64,000 nt of DNA from Streptomyces iakyrus (GCF_000717055.1 NZ_JNXI01000015.1:186001-250000); one strand, 5' to 3'. Shown: positions 8,589 through 18,326, counted from the stretch's first letter. The notes: a model not told the origin generated them from the sequence alone. Numbers and translations: made by a program.

Positions 8589-9773
8589 ATGGCTGAGGCC
8601 CAGAACATCCCGGTGGGCTCCACCACCGCCGGCTCGATCGCGGTCGCCGCGGAGTCGACCGTCGCCACGCGCATGAGCGCGCCCCCCTCCTTCGACGTGG
8701 CGGACTTCCCCGTCCCGCACGGCCGTGAGGAGGAGTGGCGGTTCACCCCGCTGGAGCGCCTGCGCGGCCTGCACGACGGCACCGCCGTAGCGAACGGCAA
8801 CGGCGTGAAGGTCGACGTCCAGGCCCCCGAGGGCGTCACGGTCGAGGCCGTCGGCCGCGACGACGCGCGGCTGGGCAAGGCCGGCACCCCGGTGGACCGC
8901 GTCGCCGCCCAGGCCTACACGGCGTTCGAGAAGGCCGGGGTCGTGACCGTCCCCAAGGAGACCGTCCTCACCGAGCCCATCCGCATCTCGGTGCACGGCG
9001 AGGGCGGCACCGCCTTCGGCCACCAGGTGATCGAGCTGGGCGCCTTCGCCGAGGCCGTCGTGGTCATCGACCACACCGGTGACGCGGTGCTCGCCGCCAA
9101 CGTCGACTACCTCCTGGGCGACGGCGCCAAGCTCACCGTCGTCTCCGTCCAGGACTGGGACGAGAAGGCCGTCCACGTCGCCCAGCACAACGCGCTGGTC
9201 GGCCGCGACGCCTCCTTCAAGTCGGTCGTCGTCACCTTCGGCGGCGACGTCGTCCGGCTGCACCCGCGCGTGCAGTACGCCGGCCCCGGCGGCGAGGCCG
9301 AGCTGTTCGGCCTGTACTTCACCGATAAGGGCCAGCACCAGGAGCACCGCCTCCTGGTCGACCACAACGTCCCGCACTGCAAGTCGAACGTCGTCTACAA
9401 GGGCGCGCTCCAGGGCGAGGACGCGCACGCCGTGTGGATCGGCGACGTGCTCATCGAGGCCAAGGCCGAGGGCACGGACACGTACGAGATGAACCGCAAC
9501 CTGGTCCTCACGGACGGGGCGCGCGTGGACTCCGTACCGAACCTCGAGATCGAGACCGGCGAGATCGTCGGCGCCGGCCACGCCTCGGCGACCGGCCGCT
9601 TCGACGACGAGCAGCTCTTCTACCTGATGGCCCGCGGCATCCCGGAGCACGAGGCCCGGCGCCTCGTGGTCCGCGGCTTCTTCGCCGAGCTGGTCCAGCA
9701 GATCGGCCTCCCCGACATCGAGGAGCGCCTGATCGCCAAGATCGAGGAGGAGCTGGAGGCGGCGGTCGCATGA
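8589..9773 (+). CDS. sufD: Fe-S cluster assembly protein SufD
   Basis: A 394-residue paralogue of SufB and partner in SufBC2D. The family-typical tail GAGHASATGRFDDEQLFYLMARGIPEHEARRLVVRGFF-like region near residues 335-370 includes the conserved histidine of the SufB-SufD interface (GHASATG). N-terminal helical segment VPHGREEEWRFTPLERL is the usual SufD signature. ATG at 8589, 54 bases after sufB; a purine-rich AGGAAAGAG lies upstream. The stop overlaps the next start (ATGA). Confidence 0.96.
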   Translation: MAEAQNIPVGSTTAGSIAVAAESTVATRMSAPPSFDVADFPVPHGREEEWRFTPLERLRGLHDGTAVANGNGVKVDVQAPEGVTVEAVGRDDARLGKAGTPVDRVAAQAYTAFEKAGVVTVPKETVLTEPIRISVHGEGGTAFGHQVIELGAFAEAVVVIDHTGDAVLAANVDYLLGDGAKLTVVSVQDWDEKAVHVAQHNALVGRDASFKSVVVTFGGDVVRLHPRVQYAGPGGEAELFGLYFTDKGQHQEHRLLVDHNVPHCKSNVVYKGALQGEDAHAVWIGDVLIEAKAEGTDTYEMNRNLVLTDGARVDSVPNLEIETGEIVGAGHASATGRFDDEQLFYLMARGIPEHEARRLVVRGFFAELVQQIGLPDIEERLIAKIEEELEAAVA

Positions 9774-10087
9774 CCTTCGTACGCGCCTGTGGACTGGGCG
9801 AGCTGGAGGAGGACACCCCGAAGCGGGTGGAACTCGACGGTACGCCCGTGTCCATCGTGCAGACCGAGGGCGAGGTGTTCGCGATCCACGACATCTGCTC
9901 GCACGCGAACGTCTCCCTGTCGGAGGGCGAGGTCGACGACTGCCACATCGAGTGCTGGCTGCACGGCTCGCGCTTCGATCTCCGCTCCGGCAAGCCCGAC
10001 GCCCTCCCGGCGACGCGCCCCGTCCCCGTTTACCCCGTACAGATCGATGGGGACGACGTGCTCGTCTCCCTCACCCAGGAGTCCTGA
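9770..10087 (+). CDS. Rieske-type [2Fe-2S] ferredoxin of the suf operon
   Basis: A 105-residue soluble Rieske protein with the paired cluster motif CSHANVSL (C-X-H) and CWLHGSRFDL (C-X2-H), similar to ferredoxin subunits of non-heme iron dioxygenases (NirD/HcaC type). It lies between sufD and sufC and is translationally coupled to sufD by a four-base overlap. In this position it may donate electrons for cluster assembly or be an early cluster recipient; that role is inference. Confidence 0.9.
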   Translation: MTFVRACGLGELEEDTPKRVELDGTPVSIVQTEGEVFAIHDICSHANVSLSEGEVDDCHIECWLHGSRFDLRSGKPDALPATRPVPVYPVQIDGDDVLVSLTQES

Positions 10088-10094
10088 GGCATCC

Positions 10095-10855
<761 letters not shown>

Positions 10856-10859
<4 letters not shown>

Positions 10860-12112
10860 CACTGCTGCCGGGCCTCCTCGACACCGAGGCGATCCGCAAG
10901 GACTTCCCCATCCTGGACCGGCAGGTCCACGAAGGCCGGAAGCTCGTGTACCTGGACAACGCGGCGACCAGCCAGAAGCCGCGCCAGGTGCTGGACGCCC
11001 TGAGCGAGTACTACGAGCGCTACAACGCCAACGTCCACCGCGGTGTGCATGTGCTCGCCGAGGAGGCCACGGCGCTGTACGAGGGCGCGCGCGACAAGGT
11101 CGCGGCGTTCGTCAACGCGCCTTCGCGCGACGAGGTGATCTTCACCAAGAACGCCTCGGAGTCGCTCAACCTCGTGGCCAACATGCTGGGCTGGGCCGAC
11201 GAGCCCTACCGCGTGGACTCCGAGACCGAGATCGTCATCACGGAGATGGAGCACCACTCCAACATCGTGCCGTGGCAGCTGCTCGCGCAGCGCACGGGCG
11301 CGAAGCTGAAGTGGTTCGGCCTCACCGACGACGGCCGCCTGGACCTGTCGAACATCGACCAGGTCATCACGGAGAAGACGAAGATCGTGTCCTTCGTGCT
11401 CGTCTCCAACATCCTCGGCACCCAGAACCCCGTCGAGGCGATCGTGCGCCGCGCCCAGGAGGTCGGTGCGCTGGTGTGCATCGACGCCTCCCAGGCCGCG
11501 CCGCACATGCCGCTGGACGTGCAGGCGCTCCAGGCCGACTTCGTGGCCTTCACCGGCCACAAGATGTGCGGCCCGACCGGCATCGGCGTCCTCTGGGGCC
11601 GCCAGGAGCTGCTGGAGGACCTGCCCCCGTTCCTCGGCGGCGGCGAGATGATCGAGACGGTGTCGATGCACTCCTCGACGTACGCCCCGGCGCCGCACAA
11701 GTTCGAGGCGGGCACGCCCCCGATCGCCCAGGCGGTCGGTCTCGGCGCGGCGATCGACTACCTCGACTCGATCGGCATGGACAAGATCCTCGCCCATGAG
11801 CACGCGCTCACCGAGTACGCGGTCAAGCGGCTGCTGGAGGTCCCTGACCTGCGGATCATCGGCCCGACCACGGCCGAGGAGCGTGGCGCGGCGATCAGCT
11901 TCACGCTCGGGGACATCCACCCGCACGACGTGGGCCAGGTCCTCGACGAGCAGGGCATCGCGGTCCGGGTCGGCCACCACTGCGCGCGGCCGGTCTGCCT
12001 GCGCTACGGAATTCCTGCGACCACGCGAGCGTCGTTCTATCTGTACTCCACGCCGGCCGAGATCGACGCGCTGGTCGACGGCCTGGAGCACGTACGGAAC
12101 TTCTTCGGCTGA
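10856..12112 (+). CDS. sufS: Cysteine desulfurase SufS
   Basis: A 418-residue PLP enzyme of aminotransferase class V, group II, that mobilises sulfur from cysteine as a persulfide. PLP-binding Lys in FVAFTGHKMCGPTGIGVLWG (about residue 235), cofactor-binding ITEMEHHSNIVPWQ, and the catalytic Cys in VGHHCARPVCLRY near residue 370. GTG start at 10856 overlaps the sufC stop (GTGA). Sulfur is expected to pass to SufU encoded next. Confidence 0.96.
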
Positions 12113-12127
12113 GGGGCGTGCTAGACG

Positions 12128-12598
12128 GTGAAACTGGACTCCATGTACCAGGAAGTCATCCTGGACCACTACAAGAACCCGCACGGGCGGGGCTTGCGGG
12201 ATGGCGACGCCGAGGTGCACCACGTCAACCCGACGTGCGGTGACGAGATCACGCTGCGCGTGAAGTACGACGGCACCACGATCGAGGACGTCTCGTACGA
12301 AGGCCAGGGCTGTTCGATCAGCCAGGCGAGCGCGTCCGTACTGAACGACCTCCTCGTCGGCAAGGACCTCTCCGACGCGCGGAAGATTCAGGAGACCTTC
12401 CTGGAGCTGATGCAGTCCAAGGGGAAGCTGGAACCCGACGACGCGATGGAGGACATCCTGGAGGACGCGGTCGCGTTCGCCGGGGTGTCCAAGTACCCGG
12501 CCCGGGTGAAGTGCGCCCTGCTGAGCTGGATGGCCTGGAAGGACGCGACGGCCCAGGTTCTGGGCGGAGCCGACGCCGAGAAGGAGACGACGGCATGA
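12128..12598 (+). CDS. sufU: Fe-S assembly sulfurtransferase SufU (IscU-like)
   Basis: A 156-residue zinc-dependent sulfur acceptor. It has the three conserved cysteines NPTCGDEI, EGQGCSISQASAS and VKCALLSW and the 18- to 20-residue insertion between the second and third motif that separates SufU from IscU. GTG start at 12128. Four-base overlap with the next gene. Confidence 0.95.
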   Translation: MKLDSMYQEVILDHYKNPHGRGLRDGDAEVHHVNPTCGDEITLRVKYDGTTIEDVSYEGQGCSISQASASVLNDLLVGKDLSDARKIQETFLELMQSKGKLEPDDAMEDILEDAVAFAGVSKYPARVKCALLSWMAWKDATAQVLGGADAEKETTA

Positions 12599-12927
12599 GC
12601 GAGACCGTTGAGATGAAGCCGGCCTCGGAGGAAGAGGTCCGTGAGGCGCTGTACGACGTGGTCGACCCCGAGCTGGGCATCGACGTCGTCAACCTCGGCC
12701 TGATCTACGGCATCCACATCGACGACGCGAACATCGCGACGCTCGACATGACCCTGACGTCGGCGGCCTGCCCGCTGACGGACGTCATCGAGGACCAGGC
12801 GAAGTCCGCCACGGACGGCCTCGTGAGCGAGCTGCGCATCAACTGGGTCTGGATGCCGCCGTGGGGCCCCGACAAGATCACGGACGACGGACGCGAGCAG
12901 CTTCGGGCTCTCGGCTTCAACGTCTGA
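12595..12927 (+). CDS. sufT: Fe-S cluster maturation factor SufT (MIP18/PaaD-like, DUF59)
   Basis: A 110-residue protein of the metal-sulfur cluster biosynthetic (DUF59) family, with DPELGIDVVNLGLIYG and the Cys-containing motif TLTSAACPLTD. SufT proteins help load clusters into client enzymes. Last gene of the operon, ATGA-coupled to sufU and followed within 20 bases by a strong terminator. Confidence 0.92.
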   Translation: MSETVEMKPASEEEVREALYDVVDPELGIDVVNLGLIYGIHIDDANIATLDMTLTSAACPLTDVIEDQAKSATDGLVSELRINWVWMPPWGPDKITDDGREQLRALGFNV

Positions 12928-12943
12928 GATCCGCTGAAGCGGC

Positions 12944-12978
12944 TGAGGGCGGCACCCTGCACGTGGGTGCCGCCCTCA
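12944..12978 (+). terminator. Terminator of the suf operon
   Basis: Perfect 14-bp inverted repeat (12944-12957 with 12965-12978) around a seven-base loop, stem TGAGGGCGGCACCC. It ends just before the convergent AbfB-domain gene and may serve both strands. Confidence 0.88.
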
Positions 12979-12985
12979 CGCATGT

Positions 12986-13819
12986 TCAGTCCAGCCCGGA
13001 CACGATCTGGAACGACGCGTCCCCGTAGTACTGGTGGTTGTTCTCGAAGGGATCCAGGCGGAGCTGGAAGTTGCGGTGGCGCAGGAAGCGGCCCGGGTAG
13101 TTGACCGACTCCAGCGTGAGCGTTCCCGAGCGGGGCCAGACGCGGGGGCAGAAGGTGGCGTCCTGGCGGAAGAGGGACGAGCCGTCGTTCCTGTCGGCGA
13201 CCAGGACGAAGCTGCGGTGGCGGAGGTAGCGGCCGTCCGCGGTGGTGAAGGAGTAGCAGGAGGAGTCGGAGAGGCCGGCGACGCGCCGGAAGGTGGCGTC
13301 CTCGCGCTGCTCGGAGCCCGATCCGATCTGGTCCAGGCGCACGTAGCCGTCGCGCACCCGCCAGTAGCGGTCGGAGAAGTTCACCGAGCGTATGGATATG
13401 CCGTGGGAGGAGGGCGGCTTCGGGCTCTTCGTCGGAGACGGGGACGTCTTCGGCGGCTTCGGGGCCTCCTTCCCGGGCTTCGGACTCGGGCTGGCGGTGG
13501 GAGCGCTGCTGGTCGGGGTGGGGGACGGGTGGGGGCGGTCCGCGCCGGCCTTCTCGGCGCCGCCCTTGGACGGCGTCGCGAAGGAGATCAGGCCGCCCGG
13601 GGCCGAGCTGCTGAGGGTGGTCGGCTCCGCCGCCCGGTTCTCCTGCTCGCCGGACTCCTGGTCCATCACGGTGACGGCCGTGACGCACGCGGAGATCGTG
13701 GCCAGGGCCAGCGCGCCCGCGAGCCAGAGCCTTCGCGTGCCCGGAGCCCGAGTGGTGTCCGGGGCCCAGCCGCTTTCCCAGGGACGGTCCTGCGGCGGCC
13801 GGGACTTCTGTTCTGACAT
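12986..13819 (-). CDS. Membrane-anchored AbfB (CBM42-like) domain protein
   Basis: A 277-residue protein: cytoplasmic N-terminus, one hydrophobic segment around residues 31-50 (LWLAGALALATISACVTAV), a Pro/Ser/Thr/Lys-rich spacer (PSPKPGKEAPKPPK), and a C-terminal beta-trefoil resembling the arabinofuranosidase-B domain with the repeated signature SVNFSDRYWRVRDG / SVNYPGRFLRHRNFQLRLDP. No catalytic domain is present, so the protein probably binds arabinofuranose-containing polymer at the cell surface. ATG 13819 (MSEQKSRPPQ) is preferred to longer frames that read into unlikely sequence. Confidence 0.82.
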   Translation of the reverse strand: MSEQKSRPPQDRPWESGWAPDTTRAPGTRRLWLAGALALATISACVTAVTVMDQESGEQENRAAEPTTLSSSAPGGLISFATPSKGGAEKAGADRPHPSPTPTSSAPTASPSPKPGKEAPKPPKTSPSPTKSPKPPSSHGISIRSVNFSDRYWRVRDGYVRLDQIGSGSEQREDATFRRVAGLSDSSCYSFTTADGRYLRHRSFVLVADRNDGSSLFRQDATFCPRVWPRSGTLTLESVNYPGRFLRHRNFQLRLDPFENNHQYYGDASFQIVSGLD

Positions 13820-13962
13820 GCGCTGTTCCTCCGGCGGGGCCCCCTTGACGGCGGCGCAGTTGTGGTGGCCCGGTGTGTGATCGGTGGACACCGTAGTGGA
13901 CTGGTGGGGCGCCTGTGGCGCATTTGGTGAGAGCGGTTTCTCTCCGATATCCAGGGCGCCGT

Positions 13963-14001
13963 TGTGTACGGGCGTACAGGTGTTGTGTACGCTCGTACAC
14001 A
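13963..14001 (+). promoter_or_regulatory. Tandem TetR-type operators at the SMR gene
   Basis: TGTGTACG-CT-CGTACACA at 13984-14001 is a perfect 8-2-8 palindrome whose last base is the A of the start codon. A second, imperfect copy, TGTGTACG-GG-CGTACAGG, lies 21 bases upstream (13963-13980). A -10-like TACGCT (13988-13993) inside the first palindrome puts transcription start at the ATG (leaderless). Confidence 0.75.
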
Positions 14002-14321
14002 TGGGTTATCTGCTGCTGGCCGGGGCCATAGCCGCCGAAGTGGGCGCGACCACCGCCATGAAGTACAGCGACGGTTTCAGCAAGTTCGGGCCCTCGCTGC
14101 TCACGCTCGTCGGGTACGTCCTCTCCTTCGGGCTGCTCGCGCAGACCCTGAAGACCGTGTCGGTCGGCACGGCCTACGCGATCTGGGCGGGGGTCGGCAC
14201 CGCCGCCATCGCCACCATCGGGATCGTCTTCCTGGGGGAGGGCATGACCGTCGCCAAGGCCGCCGGGATCGCGCTGATCATCGTCGGGGTCGTGGTGCTG
14301 AACCTGGGAGGTGCGCACTGA
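14001..14321 (+). CDS. Small multidrug resistance (SMR) family efflux pump
   Basis: A 106-residue inner-membrane protein with four transmembrane segments, EmrE-like. The proton/drug-binding Glu lies in the first helix (GAIAAEVGATTAMK, residue 13) and the helix-3 motif GTAYAIWAGVG is intact. There is no Shine-Dalgarno; the ATG appears to be the transcription start. Its stop codon overlaps the ATG of the TetR gene by one base, a classic repressor-pump pair. Confidence 0.93.
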   Translation: MGYLLLAGAIAAEVGATTAMKYSDGFSKFGPSLLTLVGYVLSFGLLAQTLKTVSVGTAYAIWAGVGTAAIATIGIVFLGEGMTVAKAAGIALIIVGVVVLNLGGAH

Positions 14322-14869
14322 TGCCCCGGCGCCATGACCCCGAGCGGCGGCAGCGGATCATCGACGCGGCGATCCGGGTCGTCGGCTCCAAGGGCATCGC
14401 CGGACTGAGCCACCGCAGCGTCGCCGCCGAGGCGGACGTGCCGCTCGGCTCCACGACGTACCACTTCCGCACCCTCGACGAGCTGATGGTCGCCGCGCTG
14501 CGGCAGACCAACGAGGGCTTCGCCAAGATGGTCGCCTCGTGCGGCGGCCTGGAGGACCCCCGGACCGATCTGGCCGCGGAACTCGCCGGATGGATCGGGG
14601 AGTGGCTCTCCGGTGACCGTACGGGTGTGGAGCTGGAGTACGAGCTGTACCTGGCCGCCCTGCGCCGGCCCGCCCTGCGACCCGTCGCCGCCGAGTGGGC
14701 CGAGGGTGTGGCCGGTCTGCTGTCCCCGCGCACGGATCCCGTCACCGCACGAGCGCTGGTGGCGGTCGTCGACGGCATCTGCCTACAGGTGCTGCTGACG
14801 GGGGTGCCCTACGACGAGGAGTACGCACGGGAGGTGCTGGCGCGGGTGCTCGCGGGGGCGGCCAGGTGA
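14321..14869 (+). CDS. TetR-family repressor of the SMR pump
   Basis: A 182-residue regulator with N-terminal helix-turn-helix (RIIDAAIRVVGSKGIAGLSH to VPLGSTTYHFRTLDEL, residues 10-55) and a helical ligand-binding domain. Co-translated with the upstream pump gene. The likely target is the pair of GTACG...CGTAC palindromes at 13963-14001, giving substrate-induced expression; this is inference from position and symmetry. Confidence 0.9.
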   Translation: MPRRHDPERRQRIIDAAIRVVGSKGIAGLSHRSVAAEADVPLGSTTYHFRTLDELMVAALRQTNEGFAKMVASCGGLEDPRTDLAAELAGWIGEWLSGDRTGVELEYELYLAALRRPALRPVAAEWAEGVAGLLSPRTDPVTARALVAVVDGICLQVLLTGVPYDEEYAREVLARVLAGAAR

Positions 14870-15394
14870 TGCCGGGGTCAGCGGGCGGGACGTGCGGGGA
14901 CGGGGCTGCCTGGCCGGGGTCTGTGCGGCGGGGCGTCCGTCAGGGCGTCGGTCGCGTCCTCCGCAGTAGGGGTCATGACGAGAAGCGTCCGTGGGCCGGG
15001 ATCCGTCCGTGGCGGGGTGGCCGTGAGGACGCTGTCCGCGGGCCTGCTCGGCGGGGGCTGTCCGGCGATGCCATGCCGGTGTCCGAGGCCGCGGCCCGGT
15101 GCGCGCCCGGCCCCGCCGAGCGGATCGCGTGGAGTGGGGCCGCGCAGGAGGGGGGAGGCCGGTTTCGCGGCGAGCGGCCAGTGCCTCGCGAGGAGCGGGT
15201 CGGCCGGGCGGTGCACCCCGGTGGGGGAGTCGGCCGACCGGGCAGCCGGACGGCGCGGGGCGTTCAACGGAGCGTTCGTGAGGGGGCCGTCCTGCGTCGG
15301 TGTCCGTGCTGTTGGGGGGCGTCTTGACGGAGTCGATACCGCCCGTCCCGTGAGACGGCCCCGCATGGGTTCGCATCCATCGGCGTCCGCCGGT
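14870..15394. other. Gap without a convincing gene
   Basis: Over 500 bases of very GC-rich sequence. Open frames exist on both strands but their translations are Arg/Pro/Gly-rich and low in hydrophobic residues, unlike real proteins here. I see no RNA gene, terminator or repeat. Confidence 0.6.
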
Positions 15395-15406
15395 TAGGTT
15401 GCCCTC
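15395..15406 (+). promoter_or_regulatory. Probable -10 of a leaderless dapD message
   Basis: TAGGTT (15395-15400) ends six bases before the dapD ATG, and no Shine-Dalgarno is present, so transcription probably starts at the A of ATG. No good -35 is visible. Confidence 0.5.
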
Positions 15407-16396
15407 ATGACCGACACGACTGCTCCTCGCACCACCGGCGCCGTGGCCGCCGGCCTCGCCACGATCGCCGCCGACGGCACCGTTCTCGACACCTGGTTCC
15501 CCGCGCCCGAGCTGGCCGACCAGCCCGGCCCGTCCGGCACCGAGCGGCTGTCCGCCGAGCGTGCCGCGGAGCTGCTCGGCGGTGGCGCGACCGCGGCGAT
15601 CGGCCCGGACGCCCGCCGGGGCGTCGAGGTGGTCGCGGTCCGCACGGTCATCGCCTCGCTCGACGAGAAGCCGATCGACGCGCACGACGCCTACCTGCGC
15701 CTGCACCTGCTCTCCCACCGCCTGGTCAAGCCGCACGGCCAGAGCCTGGACGGCATCTTCGGCTTCCTCGCCAACGTCGCCTGGACCTCGCTCGGCCCGG
15801 TCGCCGTCGACGACCTGGAGAAGGTGCGGCTCAACGCCCGCGCCGAGGGCCTGCACCTCCAGGTGACCTCCGTGGACAAGTTCCCGCGCATGACGGACTA
15901 CGTGGCCCCCAAGGGCGTCCGGATCGCCGACGCCGACCGGGTCCGCCTCGGCGCCCACCTCGCCGAGGGCACCACCGTCATGCACGAGGGCTTCGTCAAC
16001 TTCAACGCCGGCACGCTCGGCACCTCGATGGTCGAGGGCCGCATCTCCGCCGGTGTCGTGATCGGCGACGGCTCTGACATCGGCGGCGGCGCCTCCACGA
16101 TGGGCACCCTCTCCGGCGGCGGCAACGTCATCATCTCCATCGGCGAGCGCTGCCTGATCGGCGCCGAGGCGGGCGTCGGCATCGCCCTGGGCGACGAGTG
16201 CGTCGTCGAGGCCGGCCTCTACGTCACCGCCGGAACCCGTGTCACCATGCCCGACGGGCAGATCATCAAGGCCCGCGAGCTGTCCGGCGCCTCCAACATC
16301 CTCTTCCGCCGCAACTCGGTCAGCGGCACGGTCGAGGCCCGGCCGAACAACGCGGTGTGGGGCGGGCTGAACGAGATCCTCCACAGCCACAACTGA
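15407..16396 (+). CDS. dapD: 2,3,4,5-tetrahydropyridine-2,6-dicarboxylate N-succinyltransferase
   Basis: A 329-residue trimeric acyltransferase of the lysine/diaminopimelate pathway, in the actinobacterial long form. The C-terminal half is a left-handed beta-helix of hexapeptide repeats ([62 protein letters not shown]). The N-terminal domain contains [14 protein letters not shown] residues typical of the family. A dapA-like gene lies 1.4 kb downstream on the other strand. Followed by a hairpin. Confidence 0.95.
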   Translation: MTDTTAPRTTGAVAAGLATIAADGTVLDTWFPAPELADQPGPSGTERLSAERAAELLGGGATAAIGPDARRGVEVVAVRTVIASLDEKPIDAHDAYLRLHLLSHRLVKPHGQSLDGIFGFLANVAWTSLGPVAVDDLEKVRLNARAEGLHLQVTSVDKFPRMTDYVAPKGVRIADADRVRLGAHLAEGTTVMHEGFVNFNAGTLGTSMVEGRISAGVVIGDGSDIGGGASTMGTLSGGGNVIISIGERCLIGAEAGVGIALGDECVVEAGLYVTAGTRVTMPDGQIIKARELSGASNILFRRNSVSGTVEARPNNAVWGGLNEILHSHN

Positions 16397-16407
16397 CGGT
16401 CCCACGG

Positions 16408-16430
16408 CATCCGTACTGCCCGTACGGATG
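16408..16430 (+). terminator. Hairpin after dapD
   Basis: CATCCGTAC - TGCCC - GTACGGATG, a perfect 9-bp stem starting 12 bases after the dapD stop. Confidence 0.65.
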
Positions 16431-16520
16431 ACCCGGCGTGACCTCGCGGTGGTTTTGGCAGATGAACGGGTGGACGCAGTGTCCGATCAGACGCCGAACC
16501 GACGAAACGAGGACCGGGGC

Positions 16521-16751
16521 ATGAGGAACGAGTGGGGGCGGACCGCCGTCCGCAGGCTGGCCGGGGTGGCCGCGACGCTGGCGGTGTGCTGGCTGTCGGC
16601 GGGCGCCGCGCACGCCGACGAGACCAACACGGACTCCCACAACGGCCACCGGGTCGGTCTGATCAACGTCAACGTCGGTCAGATCGACGACCCCGCGGAG
16701 GACGTGCTGGAGCACACGCTGCTGTTCGGTGACGGGTACGCCTGGAACTGA
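16521..16751 (+). CDS. Small secreted protein of unknown function
   Basis: A 76-residue precursor with a clear Sec signal peptide (RLAGVAATLAVCWLSAGAAHA, cleavage after AHA near residue 34) and a mature part of about 42 residues, DETNTDSHNGHRVGLINVNVGQIDDPAEDVLEHTLLFGDGYAWN-like in composition: acidic, Asn/Val rich, no Cys. ATG at 16521 has GAGGA nine bases upstream. I know of no function; it resembles small extracellular proteins of streptomycetes. An exceptionally long hairpin follows. Confidence 0.78.
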   Translation: MRNEWGRTAVRRLAGVAATLAVCWLSAGAAHADETNTDSHNGHRVGLINVNVGQIDDPAEDVLEHTLLFGDGYAWN

Positions 16752-16762
16752 ACCGGCAGAGC

Positions 16763-16812
16763 AGACGGGACGGTCCGCACCGCAGGCGACTGCGGTGCGG
16801 ACCGTCCCGTCT
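16763..16812 (+). terminator. Very long perfect hairpin terminator
   Basis: A 22-bp perfect inverted repeat (16763-16784 with 16791-16812) around the six-base loop GGCGAC, starting 11 bases after the small secreted protein gene. Stem begins AGACGGGACGG. Confidence 0.88.
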
Positions 16813-16885
16813 CTGTTGCCGGCCGGTGGCAGCGCCCAAGGACGACACCAAGGAGCGTTGGGAGCCGGTGTTCGCGGTGCGGTGA

Positions 16886-17770
16886 TCAGGCCTCGGAGAG
16901 TTCCGCGTGGAGCGACAGCAGGGCGTCGGCCGTGGCCTGGCCGGCGGCCCGGAGCGGGGCGCGGACCGGTCCTGCGGGGAGGGCCAGGGCGTTCAGGAGC
17001 GCCTTGACCGTGACGGTGCCCGGCAGGCCCGCCGACATGACCGCCTCGATGAGCGGGGTGGCCCGCTGCTGGAGGCGGGCCGCCCGGGCGGTGTCGCCCG
17101 CGTCGAACGCGTCCAGGACGGCTCGCAGCCGGTCCGGGGCCACGTTGGCGACCGTGCTGACGTAGCCGGAGCCGCCCACGGCGTACAGCGCGAGGTTGTG
17201 CTCGTCGCAGCCCGCGTAGTACGCCAGGTCCGTGCGGGCCAGTACCTTCTGGGCGGCCAGGAAGTCGTTCGAGCAGTCCTTGACCGCGACGATGCCGGGG
17301 TGGTCGGCGAGGCGCAGGATCGTCTCCGGGGCGATGCGGGTGCCGGTGCGGGCCGGGACGTCGTAGACCATGAGGGGGAGTCCGGTGGCGTCCGCGACCT
17401 CACGGAAGTGGGCCTCGATCGCGTCCTGCGGGGGCCGGCTGTAGTACGGCGACACCACCAACAGGCCGTCCGCGCCCGCCTTTTCCGCCTCCCGGGCCAG
17501 TTCGGTGGTGTGGCGGGTGTCGGGGGTGCCGATGCCCGCGACGATCCGCGCCCGGCCGCCCACGGCCTCACGGACGGCTGCGATGAGGGCCGACTTCTCG
17601 GCGTCCGTGGTGGTGGGGGACTCGCCCGTCGTGCCGGACAGGACGAGGCCGTCGCAGCCGTTGCCGACGAGGCGGGCGGCGAGGAGCTGGGCGCCGTCGA
17701 GGTCGAGGGTCCCGGAGGCGGTGAAGGGGGTGATCATCGCGCAGAGGGTGCGGCCGAAGGGTGTCGTCAT
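16886..17770 (-). CDS. dapA: 4-hydroxy-tetrahydrodipicolinate synthase
   Basis: A 294-residue TIM-barrel class I aldolase that condenses pyruvate with aspartate semialdehyde. Schiff-base Lys in VAVKDCSND, catalytic Tyr in MVYDVPARTGTRI and the GTTGE motif (LSGTTGESPTTTDAEK) are all present, which is the DapA rather than the sugar-acid dehydratase pattern. ATG at 17770 (MTTPFGRTLCAM) is preferred; an in-frame GTG at 17806 would add 12 residues. Streptomycetes often carry two DapA genes, and this one is near dapD rather than dapB, so it may be the secondary copy. Confidence 0.88.
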   Translation of the reverse strand: MTTPFGRTLCAMITPFTASGTLDLDGAQLLAARLVGNGCDGLVLSGTTGESPTTTDAEKSALIAAVREAVGGRARIVAGIGTPDTRHTTELAREAEKAGADGLLVVSPYYSRPPQDAIEAHFREVADATGLPLMVYDVPARTGTRIAPETILRLADHPGIVAVKDCSNDFLAAQKVLARTDLAYYAGCDEHNLALYAVGGSGYVSTVANVAPDRLRAVLDAFDAGDTARAARLQQRATPLIEAVMSAGLPGTVTVKALLNALALPAGPVRAPLRAAGQATADALLSLHAELSEA

Positions 17771-17906
17771 GAAGGTAGTGTCGGCCTGCCGACCGTGTAG
17801 CTCCACTTAAATCTGCTACCTGATGATGTTAAGCGATACTACGAGGTATGGCGGGGTCGGGCGGGTACTCGGGGGTTCCTACTTCTTCGAGAGGAGGCGG
17901 AACACC

Positions 17907-18326
17907 GTGACCGGAACCATGGACCATCGGGTCGTGCGCGACGAGCACCACTCCGTGGGCGAGCTCGTCAATCAGGCCGCCGAGCAGGCCTCCCGGCTCG
18001 TGCGGCAGGAAGTCGCGCTCGCGAAGGAAGAGCTGACCGAGAAGGGGCGGCGGGCGGGGCGGGGCGGCGGGCTGCTCGGGGCGGCGGGTGCCGTCGCGTA
18101 CGCCGGGTTCCTCGCGCTGGCCGGTACGGGTGCCGCCGCGCTCTCGCTGGTGCTGCCGGTGTGGGCCGCCGCGCTGATCGTGACGGGGGTCCTTTTCGTG
18201 ATCGCGGCCGTGCTGGCGGCCGTCGGGCGCGGGCAGCTGCGACGGGCCACGCCCCCCACGCCGGAGGAGGCCATCGGCAGCGTCAAGGCGGACGTGGAGG
18301 AGATCAAGGGAAGGGCGCATCGATGA
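17907..18326 (+). CDS. Phage-holin-like family (Actinobacterial holin-X, DUF1469-type) membrane protein
   Basis: A 139-residue protein with an N-terminal amphipathic helix (SVGELVNQAAEQASRLVRQEVALAKEEL), then two adjacent transmembrane helices (around residues 56-78 and 84-106), the typical layout of the putative actinobacterial holin-X family. GTG at 17907 has GAGAGGAGG ending ten bases upstream. Coupled by ATGA to the next gene. Probably an envelope-associated protein; no phage genes are near, so a true holin role is unlikely. Confidence 0.82.
   Translation: MTGTMDHRVVRDEHHSVGELVNQAAEQASRLVRQEVALAKEELTEKGRRAGRGGGLLGAAGAVAYAGFLALAGTGAAALSLVLPVWAAALIVTGVLFVIAAVLAAVGRGQLRRATPPTPEEAIGSVKADVEEIKGRAHR

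Noticed and set aside
6786..9650. Antisense open frame of about 950 codons over sufB and sufD
   Set aside because: Shadow of the suf genes; composition is Val/Asp/Leu/Gly biased and no motif is present.
14878..15366. Minus-strand open frame in the gap before dapD
   Set aside because: Pro/Arg/Ala-rich with no hydrophobic core, no ribosome site and no resemblance to a protein.
17907..18326. Prophage remnant because of the holin-like protein
   Set aside because: No other phage genes; this holin-X type with a DUF3618 partner is a normal actinobacterial chromosomal pair.
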